A DNA stretch of 64,000 nucleotides from an uncultured beta proteobacterium (GTDB lineage Bacteria > Pseudomonadota > Gammaproteobacteria > Burkholderiales > SG8-41), in NCBI GenBank assembly GCA_903893565.1, contig CAITMU010000082.1:20973-84972 (forward strand), written 5' to 3'. Position 1 is the first letter of the stretch. Each line of letters starts with the position of its first letter. This document shows positions 36,472 to 45,626 of this stretch, one piece after another. A model generated the notes under the pieces. It saw only the letters and a program-made list of their open reading frames with translations. It searched no databases and had not been told where the DNA came from. The translations under genes and the position numbers were made by a program.

Positions 36472-37491
36472 TTAATGAAGCCCACGCAAGCGTGCAAAGC
36501 CCAGGGCTAATTGTTGCAACTCATCCCAGAGGTCGCCCTTGGCCAACCCCTTAATCAATTGATCAATAGCCGCTGCATGGCGTAGGCCTGCGCTGACTTG
36601 CGGGGCTCGAAATCGGGATATATTGTTTTTTAATGCGTCTTGGTGGGCAACGCCCCAGACGCGAGTTTCACGCCATAAACTAGAAAGGGGGCGACCGGAG
36701 GCGGCGGCGACCAGTAGGCGGGCGATAGTGCGAATTTCTTCACTCAAGGCCCATAACACCATGGGGGGGGCAGTGCCCTCGGCTTTTAAGCCCTCGAGCA
36801 TACGGGTCAGTCTTACGGGATCGCCCTCGACCAAAGCAATGCCGAGGCTAAACACATCAAAGCGTGCCACATCCAGCACGCAGGCGCGTGCCTCTTCTAA
36901 GTTGATGGGCCCGGCGGGGAAAAGTAAGGCCAGTTTATGAATTTCTTGAAAAGCGGCTAGTAAATTCCCCTCGACTTGTTCGGTCATAAAGTGCAGCACT
37001 TCGGGGGGCGCATGTTGGGATTGCGCTTTTAACCGGCCTTCGATCCAGGCCGGCAGGGCCTTACGCGTGACAGGCAGGGCTTCGACACAGACGCCTTTTT
37101 TTTCTAAGGCTTCGAACCAAGCGCTTTTTTGCGCTCTCCAATCGAGGGCGGGTAAATGCACGAGGGTAAGCGTTTGGCTCGGTAGACTTTCGCAATAACT
37201 AACCAGGGCCGCCGCACCTTCAGTGCCAGGCTTACCGCTGGGCAGACGCAGTTCGAGCAACTTTTGACTGGCAAACAAGGACTGGGACTGCGCGCTCATT
37301 GAGAGCTGTGACCACTTAAATCCAGTATCCACGCTTAACACTTCCCGTTCGGAATAACCGGACTGTAAGGCTTGAGCGCGTATTCGGTCAGTGGCCTCGA
37401 GGGCGAGCAAGGGCTCGTCACCGAAAACGACGTAAAGGGGCCGAAGTTCGCGAGCCAAGTGGGTGTTGAGTTGTTCCGTATGCAGGCGCAT
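36472..37491 (-). CDS. holA: DNA polymerase III, delta subunit
   Basis: A 339-residue clamp-loader subunit that opens the sliding clamp. It begins RLHTEQLNTHLARELRPLYVVFGDEPLLALEATD, the usual N-terminal AAA-like fold with the clamp-binding region. It continues with LRLPSGKPGTEGA and the C-terminal HAAAIDQLIKGLAKGDLWDEL collar helices. It has no Walker A motif, as expected for delta. It follows lptE, and leuS-lptE-holA is the normal order in beta- and gammaproteobacteria. Confidence 0.93.
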   Translation of the reverse strand: MRLHTEQLNTHLARELRPLYVVFGDEPLLALEATDRIRAQALQSGYSEREVLSVDTGFKWSQLSMSAQSQSLFASQKLLELRLPSGKPGTEGAAALVSYCESLPSQTLTLVHLPALDWRAQKSAWFEALEKKGVCVEALPVTRKALPAWIEGRLKAQSQHAPPEVLHFMTEQVEGNLLAAFQEIHKLALLFPAGPINLEEARACVLDVARFDVFSLGIALVEGDPVRLTRMLEGLKAEGTAPPMVLWALSEEIRTIARLLVAAASGRPLSSLWRETRVWGVAHQDALKNNISRFRAPQVSAGLRHAAAIDQLIKGLAKGDLWDELQQLALGFARLRGLH

Positions 37492-37553
37492 CAGTCTAAG
37501 TCGTTTGAACTTAGTAATTCGTGAAGCGAAAGGGAGAGGATTTTTTGCGTGGG

Positions 37554-38054
37554 TTACTCATGACTAAGGTCCGGTGTTTTTTCTAGTTGGCGCATCAGTT
37601 GTGCAACCGCATCGTTTTGCATATCGCGGTAAAGCAACGCTTCTTCCGATTCCTTGGACAATACATCTTGATCGTTAAAAGAAAAGTTTCGATGCAGATT
37701 GATGATGGTGTCAGGCCGGAGCGTTTTGTTTTCTTTGTCGGTGAGCCGGTAGCTTAATCGGTAGATGAGTTGATACTCGCGTACCCGACCCCCGGTGGAT
37801 AGGGATAAAATGACTTTTTGCCGTTGTTCGCTGATTAAGGTGAAGAGCGCATCAGCCACTTTGGGGTTATCGGCGAGCTGGGTTTGGGTTCGGGTTTTGA
37901 TGGCTCGACGGATCAGAGGGCCTAACACCGAGGTCGCAGGGGCCTCTATAAAGATGGAATGATAGGGTAGCGAGGCAGACCCGCGCAAATGAAAGCCGCA
38001 ACCACTTTGCACGAGCAGTAGACCCACGAGGATTAAAATTCTTAACTCAGTCAT
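37554..38054 (-). CDS. lptE: LPS-assembly lipoprotein LptE
   Basis: A 166-residue outer-membrane lipoprotein that plugs the LptD barrel and helps insert lipopolysaccharide. The lipoprotein signal LVGLLLVQSGCGFHLRG is followed by a two-layer beta region (REYQLIYRLSYRLTD) and a C-terminal helix (EALLYRDMQNDAVAQLMRQL). Both the CGFHLRG start and the last helix are hallmarks of the family. It lies between leuS and holA on the same strand, about 90 bases after leuS. Confidence 0.94.
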   Translation of the reverse strand: MTELRILILVGLLLVQSGCGFHLRGSASLPYHSIFIEAPATSVLGPLIRRAIKTRTQTQLADNPKVADALFTLISEQRQKVILSLSTGGRVREYQLIYRLSYRLTDKENKTLRPDTIINLHRNFSFNDQDVLSKESEEALLYRDMQNDAVAQLMRQLEKTPDLSHE

Positions 38055-38144
38055 CGGCGAAAAATATATATATTTTGTCAGGCAAATAGGTAAATGAGAT
38101 TTCTTTTAATGTAAAACATTAAAAAGCAGTCTAGCTCTAAGCCC

Positions 38145-40787
38145 TTAAATTACCACGTTCACCAAGCGACCGGGTACCACAATTATTTTTTTAACCGGTT
38201 GAGTCGCCAGCGCTCGGATTACGTCGGCATCTTTTAATACCCATTGTTCGATGGCCGCTTGGCTGATATCACGAGGCACTTTAAGGGTAGTGCGTTTTTT
38301 CCCATTCACTTGCACCACCAGTTCGATCTCTTCTTGAGTGAGTGCGTCTTCATCGGGCGCAGGCCATGGGGCTTGCAGTATATCGGGTCCAAATTGAAGG
38401 TCACGCCAGAGTTGGTGTGCGATGTGTGGGGTAATGGGCGAGATTAATCGTAACAATAAATTTAATCCCTCCCCTACGACTGCCTCCCGGAGGGTTTGTT
38501 CAGCCGGGGCTTTTTGAGCCGATTCTAAGGCGTTGAGCATTTTCATTGTGGCCGAGGCCACTGTATTGAACTGATGGCGTTCAAGATCGTAATTTGCCTG
38601 TTTGAGGTTGGCGTGACAGACTCGTCGAGCCTCTTTTAATTCGGTAGGCAAAGGGCCCATTTTGCTGATAGCAGCCGGTTCGGTGCGCCCTTGCTGGAAT
38701 TCATAGGCAAAGCTCCATAGGCGGCGTAAAAAGCGAGCGGCCCCCTCCACGCCACTATCGGACCATTCTAGAGTTTGTTCGGGAGGTGCCGTGAACATCA
38801 TGAAAAAGCGCGCAATATCGGCACCATATTCTTCAATCAAAGACTGTGGGTCCACACCATTATTTTTCGATTTCGACATGGTGCCTATGCCACCGGAGGT
38901 GACCGGTTGACCATCGCTTCTTAGGAGGGCACCCGTGCGGTTGCCTTTCTCATCAGTTTGAATGTCCACATCGATAGGGTTGAAATAAGCAATGCGCCCG
39001 CTTTCTGGTTTGCGAAAATAAATTTCATTTAAAACCATGCCTTGCGTCAAGAGTCGCGAAAAGGGTTCGTTGACATTGACAAGTCCCATGTCACGCATCA
39101 CTTTGGTCCAAAAGCGTGAGTACAGTAGGTGCAAGATGGCATGTTCAATACCGCCGATATACTGATCCACGGGTAACCAGTGATTGACCCGGGGGTCGAC
39201 CATGGATTGGGTTTGATCGGCACAGGCGAAACGGGTGTAATACCAAGAAGAATCGACGAAAGTATCCATCGTATCGGTTTCGCGTCGAGCCGGCTTAGCG
39301 CAGCGGGGGCACGCAACGTTGACAAAATCAGGACGCTTATTCAAGGGGTTTCCGGAGCCATCGGGCACACAGTCCTCGGGCAACACCACCGGTAGGTCCT
39401 TGTCCGGCACCGGCACATCGCCACATTGCTCACAGTAAATCAGCGGGATGGGCGTGCCCCAATAGCGTTGCCGAGAAATACCCCAGTCGCGCAATCGGTA
39501 CAGGACTTGTTTTTCGCCTAATTCTTTGGCCTGTAGATCTTTGGCAATGGCCTCTATGGCCTCATCAAAGGCCAACCCATCGTAGGGCCCTGAGTGAATA
39601 CAGTGGCCTTGGATTTTGTCTGCATACCAAGCATGCCATTGGGTGGGGTCAAAGGGCAGTAGCGGTTTGTCTGCGCTTGGATCGGCTGTATTGGGTATGC
39701 CAATGACGGGTTTGATGGGCAAGTGATATTGAAGGGCGAAGTGAAAGTCGCGTTCGTCATGGGCCGGTACGGCCATGACCGCACCTTCCCCATAATTCAT
39801 TAATACGTAATTGCCCACCCACAGCGGAATTTTTTCTTGGGTGAGGGGATGTTGAACAAAAATACCCGTGGCCATCCCCTTTTTTTCCATGGTCGCCATA
39901 TCCGCTTCCATGATGCTCCCTTGCTTACATTCCTCTATAAAGCGAGCCAACTCGGGATTAGAAAGGGCGGCTTGGGTGGCAAGGGGGTGTTCGGCAGCAA
40001 TCACAACGAAGCTCACCCCCATGATCGTGTCAGCTCGGGTGGTAAAGACCCAGAGCTTTTGGGCGACCTTGTTTAAGGTGTAGGGGAAAGCAAAGCGAAC
40101 CCCAACACTTTTGCCAATCCAGTTAGCTTGCATAGTACGCACCCGCTCTGGCCAGTGGGGCAGAGCCGCTAAGTCCCCTAATAGTTCTTCGGCATAGCGG
40201 GTAATGGCCATGTAATACATGGGGATTTCACGTTTTTCGACTAAAGCGCCGGTGCGCCATCCCCGACCATCGATGACTTGTTCGTTTGCCAGCACGGTTT
40301 TGTCCACCGGGTCCCAGTTGACGGCCCCGGTTTTTTTATAAATCAACCCTTTTTCTAGCATTCGCAAAAACAACCACTGATTCCAGCGATAGTATTCGGG
40401 CTTGCACGTCGCGAGCTCTCGTTCCCAGTCAATGGCAAAGCCTAAAGAGCGTAATTGCTTTTTCATGTAGGCAATGTTGTCGTAAGTCCACTGTGCAGGC
40501 GGTACGCCGTTGGCCATAGCGGCATTTTCTGCCGGCAATCCAAAGGCATCCCAACCCATCGGCTGGAGCACGTTAAACCCCTTCATTTTGTGAAAACGGG
40601 TCAGTACATCGCCAATGGTGTAGTTACGCACATGCCCCATATGCAGTTTTCCGGAGGGGTAGGGGAACATCGACAAACAGTAATATTTTGGTTTGTCACT
40701 GTTCTCTACCGCTTTGAAACTTTGGGTCGCGTCCCAGTGGTTCTGGGCCTCGCGTTCAAGCACTTGGGGGTTATATTTTTGCTGCAT
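38145..40787 (-). CDS. leuS: leucyl-tRNA synthetase
   Basis: An 880-residue class Ia synthetase charging tRNA-Leu. The HIGH motif is in [16 protein letters not shown], the CP1 editing domain contains [12 protein letters not shown] and the conserved AVPAHDERD, and the KMSKS motif is [11 protein letters not shown], followed by the anticodon domain and a C-terminal QVNGKKR region. Zinc-type cysteines occur in CEQCGDVP and CPRCAKPA. I use ATG 40787 ([15 protein letters not shown]), which matches homologues; the frame extends to a TTG at 40820. First gene of leuS-lptE-holA. Confidence 0.97.
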   Translation of the reverse strand: MQQKYNPQVLEREAQNHWDATQSFKAVENSDKPKYYCLSMFPYPSGKLHMGHVRNYTIGDVLTRFHKMKGFNVLQPMGWDAFGLPAENAAMANGVPPAQWTYDNIAYMKKQLRSLGFAIDWERELATCKPEYYRWNQWLFLRMLEKGLIYKKTGAVNWDPVDKTVLANEQVIDGRGWRTGALVEKREIPMYYMAITRYAEELLGDLAALPHWPERVRTMQANWIGKSVGVRFAFPYTLNKVAQKLWVFTTRADTIMGVSFVVIAAEHPLATQAALSNPELARFIEECKQGSIMEADMATMEKKGMATGIFVQHPLTQEKIPLWVGNYVLMNYGEGAVMAVPAHDERDFHFALQYHLPIKPVIGIPNTADPSADKPLLPFDPTQWHAWYADKIQGHCIHSGPYDGLAFDEAIEAIAKDLQAKELGEKQVLYRLRDWGISRQRYWGTPIPLIYCEQCGDVPVPDKDLPVVLPEDCVPDGSGNPLNKRPDFVNVACPRCAKPARRETDTMDTFVDSSWYYTRFACADQTQSMVDPRVNHWLPVDQYIGGIEHAILHLLYSRFWTKVMRDMGLVNVNEPFSRLLTQGMVLNEIYFRKPESGRIAYFNPIDVDIQTDEKGNRTGALLRSDGQPVTSGGIGTMSKSKNNGVDPQSLIEEYGADIARFFMMFTAPPEQTLEWSDSGVEGAARFLRRLWSFAYEFQQGRTEPAAISKMGPLPTELKEARRVCHANLKQANYDLERHQFNTVASATMKMLNALESAQKAPAEQTLREAVVGEGLNLLLRLISPITPHIAHQLWRDLQFGPDILQAPWPAPDEDALTQEEIELVVQVNGKKRTTLKVPRDISQAAIEQWVLKDADVIRALATQPVKKIIVVPGRLVNVVI

Positions 40788-40935
40788 GATGCGAATCAGG
40801 CTCTCAGAGGTCAGGGTCAAAGAAAAAAGTCTGAATGAATCCAGACACGGCGACGATTATACCTTTAAGCCATGGCAGGCTTCACCGGGAAGTGAATCCA
40901 CGTATAATTCGCAGCGCTACTCTCATAGGCTTTTC

Positions 40936-43308
40936 ATGACCTCAGATTTTTTAAACGGACTCAATGAACCTCAGCTCGAAGCGGTGACTTTGCCTGCCTG
41001 TTCTTCGCTCATTTTGGCAGGGGCGGGTAGTGGTAAAACCCGGGTTTTGACAACCCGTATAAGTTGGTTGATTCATACCTCACAGGTCAGTCCCCAGGGG
41101 TTGTTGGCCGTGACCTTTACCAATAAAGCGGCCAAGCAGCTTTTGCTTCGTATTGAGGCCATGCTGCCGATCAATACCCGGGGTATGTGGGTCGGGACGT
41201 TTCATGGACTGTGTAATCGCATGCTTCGTATTCATCACACTGAGGCGGGTTTACCGGCTTTATTTCAAATTCTGGACACTCAGGATCAATTAAGTCTTAT
41301 CAAACGCCTGATGAAGCAGTTAAATGTGAGCGAAGAGCGTTTGCCCGCACGTCAAACCCAGTGGTATATCAATCATGAAAAGGAGGCGGGACGCCGCCCT
41401 CATCAAACGGAGGCGCTGGATGAAATGGATCGCCAGCGAGCTAAGTTTTATGAGGCCTACGAAGCGCAGTGTCAGCGAGAAGGGGTGGTGGATTTTGCTG
41501 AATTATTGTTGCGCTCCTATGAGTTACTGATGCGAAATGATCGTTTACGCGCGCACTATCAGGGTCGTTTTAAGCATATTTTAGTCGACGAATTTCAAGA
41601 CACCAATCGTTTGCAGTATCGTTGGTTACAAAGCTTGTGTGGGGCGCAAAGCGTCATTTTTGCGGTGGGCGATGATGATCAGTCGATTTACGCCTTTCGT
41701 GGCGCCTCCACCGCTAATATGCATGATTTTCAAAAAGACTTTGGCGTCGAGAAGCTGATTAAGCTGGAACAAAATTACCGATCACATGGCCATATTTTGG
41801 ATGCGGCCAATGCGCTGATTCATCACAATGATCGGCGATTAGGCAAGAATTTATGGACCGCCGAAGGCAAAGGGGAGCCTTTGCGAGTCTATGAGGCGAG
41901 CAGTGATCGGGAGGAGGCAACGTTCCTGATGGAAGAGATCAAGGCCTTGCGGCGTGAAGGCGTGCCTTTGGGAGAAATGGCGATCCTTTACCGATCCAAT
42001 GCCCAATCGAGGGTCATTGAGCATGCGCTGTTTAATGCCGGTCTTGCCTATCGGGTATATGGGGGGCTGAGGTTTTTTGAGCGCCAAGAAGTCAAACACG
42101 CGTTAGCTTATCTGAGATTGGTGGCGAGCGTTGATGATGAGGGGGCTTTTTTGCGTGTCGTGAATTTCCCCGCTCGTGGCATCGGGGCACGCAGTCTGGA
42201 ATTACTGCAAGCCTTAGCGATCGAGCGTGGTGTCAGTCTTTGGCAGGCCGCTTGCTTGAATGAATTAAAGGGCAAGGCGGGCGTGAGTGTGATGGCTTTC
42301 GTGCATTTAATTGAGCGCTTGAAGCAATCCACGGCAGGTGTACCGTTGAACCAGACCATCGAGCAGGTGATTGATGAGAGTGGGCTTCGCACTTTTTATA
42401 AAAACGAAAAAGACGGTGCAGAGCGAATTGAGAATTTGGATGAATTGGTGACGGCGGCCATGACTTTTTTAGAGGATGCTCAGCGGCAAAGTGTGGACTT
42501 TAATGAGCCGGAGGTCTTTACATTGGATCAACCCTTCGATGATGAGGGGTCGCCAGAGCGCTTTTCTCAGGATGATAGTCCTATTTCACAATGGAACGAA
42601 GTCGCCAGTTCCCTTCAGACGGAATCCAGAACGAGCGCTGCCTTTTCTGCTTTGCAATCGGGTTTATCAGCGAGCCATCAAGTACTGGCTGCTTTTTTAT
42701 CCCACGCCGCTCTTGAGTCGGGAGAGCATCAGGCCATTCCCGGGGCTGAGGCGCTTCAGATGATGAGTGTTCATGCGGCCAAGGGTTTGGAATTTCACTC
42801 GGTGTTTATTACCGGTTTAGAGGAGGGTTTATTTCCTCATGAAAACAGTTTAAACGCGCCTGAAGGACTCGAAGAAGAACGGCGTTTGATGTATGTGGCG
42901 TTAACACGAGCGCGGCGTCGATTGTATTTGTCTTTTGCACAATGCCGGATGTTGCATGGTCAGACTCGGTTTAATGTGTCTTCGAGATTTTTTAATGAAA
43001 TTCCCGAAAACTTGTTAAAGCGTATCAATACGAGCCATACACCGTACTCGGATCAAGGGGTGTCTACGCAAAGTGTTTCTATGGCCTACCCGAGTAGTGC
43101 CTCGATTGCAAAATCGAGGGGCGGGGGACTAGGGCTCGGCGCAGGGCTGTGGCGAATCGGTCAGTTGGTGACACATCCACGATTTGGTGCGGGTGTTATT
43201 GTCAGCGCCGAAGGCCAAGCCGATGAGGCCAGGGTGCAGGTTAATTTTAAACAAGCCGGTTTGAAGTGGCTGATCCTAGCCTATGCCAAATTGAGCGCGG
43301 TAAATTAA
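40936..43308 (+). CDS. uvrD: UvrD/PcrA-type superfamily I DNA helicase
   Basis: A 790-residue 3'-5' helicase acting in nucleotide-excision and mismatch repair. The Walker A AGAGSGKT is at residues 28-35, then GTFHGLCNRMLRIH, the Walker B region ILVDEFQDTNRLQYRW, GDDDQSIYAFRGA, and motif V/VI (VHAAKGLEFHSVFITGLEEG, YVALTRARRRLYLS). The C-terminus has the Tudor-like RNA polymerase-binding segment IGQLVTHPRFGAGVIV. The frame extends upstream to 40693 but those codons run antisense to leuS, so ATG 40936 (MTSDFLNGLNEPQ) is preferred. Divergent from leuS. Confidence 0.95.
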   Translation: MTSDFLNGLNEPQLEAVTLPACSSLILAGAGSGKTRVLTTRISWLIHTSQVSPQGLLAVTFTNKAAKQLLLRIEAMLPINTRGMWVGTFHGLCNRMLRIHHTEAGLPALFQILDTQDQLSLIKRLMKQLNVSEERLPARQTQWYINHEKEAGRRPHQTEALDEMDRQRAKFYEAYEAQCQREGVVDFAELLLRSYELLMRNDRLRAHYQGRFKHILVDEFQDTNRLQYRWLQSLCGAQSVIFAVGDDDQSIYAFRGASTANMHDFQKDFGVEKLIKLEQNYRSHGHILDAANALIHHNDRRLGKNLWTAEGKGEPLRVYEASSDREEATFLMEEIKALRREGVPLGEMAILYRSNAQSRVIEHALFNAGLAYRVYGGLRFFERQEVKHALAYLRLVASVDDEGAFLRVVNFPARGIGARSLELLQALAIERGVSLWQAACLNELKGKAGVSVMAFVHLIERLKQSTAGVPLNQTIEQVIDESGLRTFYKNEKDGAERIENLDELVTAAMTFLEDAQRQSVDFNEPEVFTLDQPFDDEGSPERFSQDDSPISQWNEVASSLQTESRTSAAFSALQSGLSASHQVLAAFLSHAALESGEHQAIPGAEALQMMSVHAAKGLEFHSVFITGLEEGLFPHENSLNAPEGLEEERRLMYVALTRARRRLYLSFAQCRMLHGQTRFNVSSRFFNEIPENLLKRINTSHTPYSDQGVSTQSVSMAYPSSASIAKSRGGGLGLGAGLWRIGQLVTHPRFGAGVIVSAEGQADEARVQVNFKQAGLKWLILAYAKLSAVN

Positions 43309-43348
43309 TCGAATCAGAGGGCACAAGGTGAACAAGGTGAATAAGGCA

Positions 43349-44089
43349 CTAAGGGGTTTCGGGCGGCAAAACCTCGATGAGTTCATCCGCAAATACGTCC
43401 TTATAACTGACGTAAACCGTACAAAAAGCGAGTGGTAATACCACAAGTAACCCGAGCAAGAAGGGAATCGAGCCTAGGACCCATAATCCCATTAACGCAA
43501 AGCCATAAATGGTGAAGGGCAGTGGATTGATGAGGCATGCGGAAAAGGATCTGATGAGGGCTTGCGTGACACTGAGTTGATTAAAGATGATGAGTGCTGG
43601 AGCAAACCAGATTGCCATCATTAACGGCATATACAATAAAAGCGCGACCAATAAAGACCGCCCCATTTCACTGACGACGTTCAATGCGGCTTGCGTATCC
43701 ATGGATTTATTGGTTTGAAATAAAGTAAACGCTTCATGTCCCACGGTGGCCAGTGTAATGCCGATAATGATGATCGTGCCAGCCAAGTACACCCCACCCA
43801 CGCTGACCAAAGCGGCGACGTTGGTTTTAAAGCCGATAAAGAGGTGGCTTAACGTGAGGGGTTTGCCCTGCTCTAGATCGCGGCAGCCGATTAAAATCCC
43901 GCCTAAAAAAACCAGCGAAAAAAGATTAAAAATAACGGGACCTAAAAAGGGAATGACAAGGCTCATGATCCACAGCAGGGAAAAGCAAAGCGTGATCACG
44001 ATCCACATGGCAGGGGCGAGAAGAAACAATTTAAACCCCTCCACAATCCAGGTCCAACCTTGTAAGGGGCGTACGCTACGGGGCTTCAT
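43349..44089 (-). CDS. BPSS1780-family integral membrane protein
   Basis: A 246-residue inner-membrane protein with five or six hydrophobic segments and a start VRPLQGWTWIVEGFKLFLLAP that resembles the BPSS1780 family of uncharacterised betaproteobacterial proteins. No catalytic residues stand out. Its function is unknown. Its ATG overlaps the stop of thrB, so it is coupled to homoserine kinase, an arrangement common in Burkholderiales. It converges on uvrD. Confidence 0.72.
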   Translation of the reverse strand: MKPRSVRPLQGWTWIVEGFKLFLLAPAMWIVITLCFSLLWIMSLVIPFLGPVIFNLFSLVFLGGILIGCRDLEQGKPLTLSHLFIGFKTNVAALVSVGGVYLAGTIIIIGITLATVGHEAFTLFQTNKSMDTQAALNVVSEMGRSLLVALLLYMPLMMAIWFAPALIIFNQLSVTQALIRSFSACLINPLPFTIYGFALMGLWVLGSIPFLLGLLVVLPLAFCTVYVSYKDVFADELIEVLPPETP

Positions 44090-45048
44090 AGGCAGGGCAA
44101 CGGGGGGGTATGGGTTTGGTGTTCCATTAATAACTTTTGAAAATGGCGAGGGTCTTTGGTATGGGTCATTGTACCGGTTCTAGGCAGGTGTAAATCATAA
44201 AGTCGGGAGACCCAAAAGCGCAATGCCCCGGCGCGTAAAAATGTGGGCCAGGCCTTGTGTTCTTCGGTGGTAAAAGGGCGTAGTTGGGCGTAGGCATGTA
44301 ATAAGGCGTTGAGTCGGTCGGGGTCTAGCCTCGGAGGGCTCGGTGTGTTGGCGGATTCAGATAGGCACCAATCGTTGACTGTGATAGCGACATCATAAAG
44401 TAAAGTGCTGGTGCAGGCGAAGTAAAAATCAATGACACCAGTGACCTTGCCTTCAAAGAACAGAACATTGTCGCGGAATAAATCGGCGTGGATAGCCCCT
44501 TGGGGGAGGGGGCTAAAGTCAGAGGCCGCCTGAAAACGGATTTCATTGTCGAGTAAATGTTGTTCGGGGGCAGATAAAAAGGACTGCAATGTGGGTGCCA
44601 CAGCACGCCACCAGGAGGGGCCTCGTGGGTTTGACATATGCCCACGGTAACTTTGCCCCGCTAAGTGAATACGAGCCAAGGTTTGGCCCACTTGGGCGCA
44701 GTGTTCGATACTGGGTTGGGTGAGGTCAGTGCCTTTCAGGCGGCTGACAAGACTGGCAGGTTTACCATTGAGAATGCCTAGATATTGTCCTTGTCGGTTG
44801 GCCAACGGCGCAGGGCAATCTACCCCTTGCGCGGACAGATGGGCCATTAGATTTAAGTAAAAGGGCAGTTGCTGGAGGGTTAGTTTTTCAAATAAGGTGA
44901 GGACGTAAGCGCCTTGGGCGGTGGTAATGAAATAATTGGTATTTTCAATGCCGGCGGCAATCCCTTGTAAGTGACTGGCCTCACCGATGGAATAATGTTC
45001 TAACCATTGATTCAGTTCAGGCAATGTGACGTTAGTAAAGACAGACAT
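44086..45048 (-). CDS. thrB: homoserine kinase (APH-fold type)
   Basis: A 320-residue enzyme phosphorylating homoserine on the way to threonine. It belongs to the choline-kinase-like (ThrB type II) form used by many proteobacteria, not the GHMP kinase of E. coli. Evidence: the opening TLPELNQWLEHYSIGEASHLQGIAAGIENTNYF, the catalytic loop GAIHADLFRDNVLF (about 196-209) and the metal-binding GVIDFYFAC. Length is normal. First gene of the two-gene unit with the BPSS1780-type protein. Confidence 0.93.
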   Translation of the reverse strand: MSVFTNVTLPELNQWLEHYSIGEASHLQGIAAGIENTNYFITTAQGAYVLTLFEKLTLQQLPFYLNLMAHLSAQGVDCPAPLANRQGQYLGILNGKPASLVSRLKGTDLTQPSIEHCAQVGQTLARIHLAGQSYRGHMSNPRGPSWWRAVAPTLQSFLSAPEQHLLDNEIRFQAASDFSPLPQGAIHADLFRDNVLFFEGKVTGVIDFYFACTSTLLYDVAITVNDWCLSESANTPSPPRLDPDRLNALLHAYAQLRPFTTEEHKAWPTFLRAGALRFWVSRLYDLHLPRTGTMTHTKDPRHFQKLLMEHQTHTPPLPCL

Positions 45049-45149
45049 GAGCGCAGGATGACAAAAAGGGGTCGTTTAAAAAGGGTTCAATGTGAGATGA
45101 AGCCCCGAAGGTGAGTCGGATGGGTTTAAAGGAGCTGTCTTTTGAGCGG

Positions 45150-45488
45150 TTAGAAGCGACGCAGGAGCCACATCGGGGGGCGCAGATGCGTGTCAGCCCC
45201 GCCGTGATGGGTAAATTGCCCATCCGCCGTTTCATCCACCAGATAGTAGGGTACTCCTGTGGCGATGGGAGTGACTTTAACCATATAAAGACGGCCTTTG
45301 ATCCGCAGTTCTTCGATCACATCAGCGCCTCGGGTAAAGGTGGTGACTTCGGGTTCGAGAGAAGGGTCGAGCTCATAGCCTTTTGGAGGAGCAGGGGGCT
45401 CGGGTATAGGCTCCAAGTGGGGAGGGCGCATTTGTGCGGCCAGTGGCAGGGCTAAGCTCAGTAACAAGGTGGCGATGAGAGCACGCAT
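45150..45488 (-). CDS. DUF2782 domain protein
   Basis: A 112-residue secreted protein. A signal peptide (ALIATLLLSLALPLAAQ) precedes a proline-rich stretch (PEPPAPPKGYELD), then one compact domain with EVTTFTRGADVIEELRIKGRLY and IGVPYYLVDE-like features of DUF2782. Function is unknown; it is regularly found next to polA in betaproteobacteria, as here (divergent, 138 bases apart). ATG 45488 has a plausible ribosome site (AGAGGA) on the minus strand. Confidence 0.82.
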   Translation of the reverse strand: MRALIATLLLSLALPLAAQMRPPHLEPIPEPPAPPKGYELDPSLEPEVTTFTRGADVIEELRIKGRLYMVKVTPIATGVPYYLVDETADGQFTHHGGADTHLRPPMWLLRRF

Positions 45489-45626
45489 GGGGTATCCTCT
45501 TTTTAGTAGGATTATCTGCTTTTTGTATCCAATTTGAAAGCTTTAGCCTTCTCGATAAGCCAGACAATATCGTCGAGGGCAGTTTTTTGCCTTCCCTTTT
45601 TATTTGCTAGATCTGTGGGTTTAAAT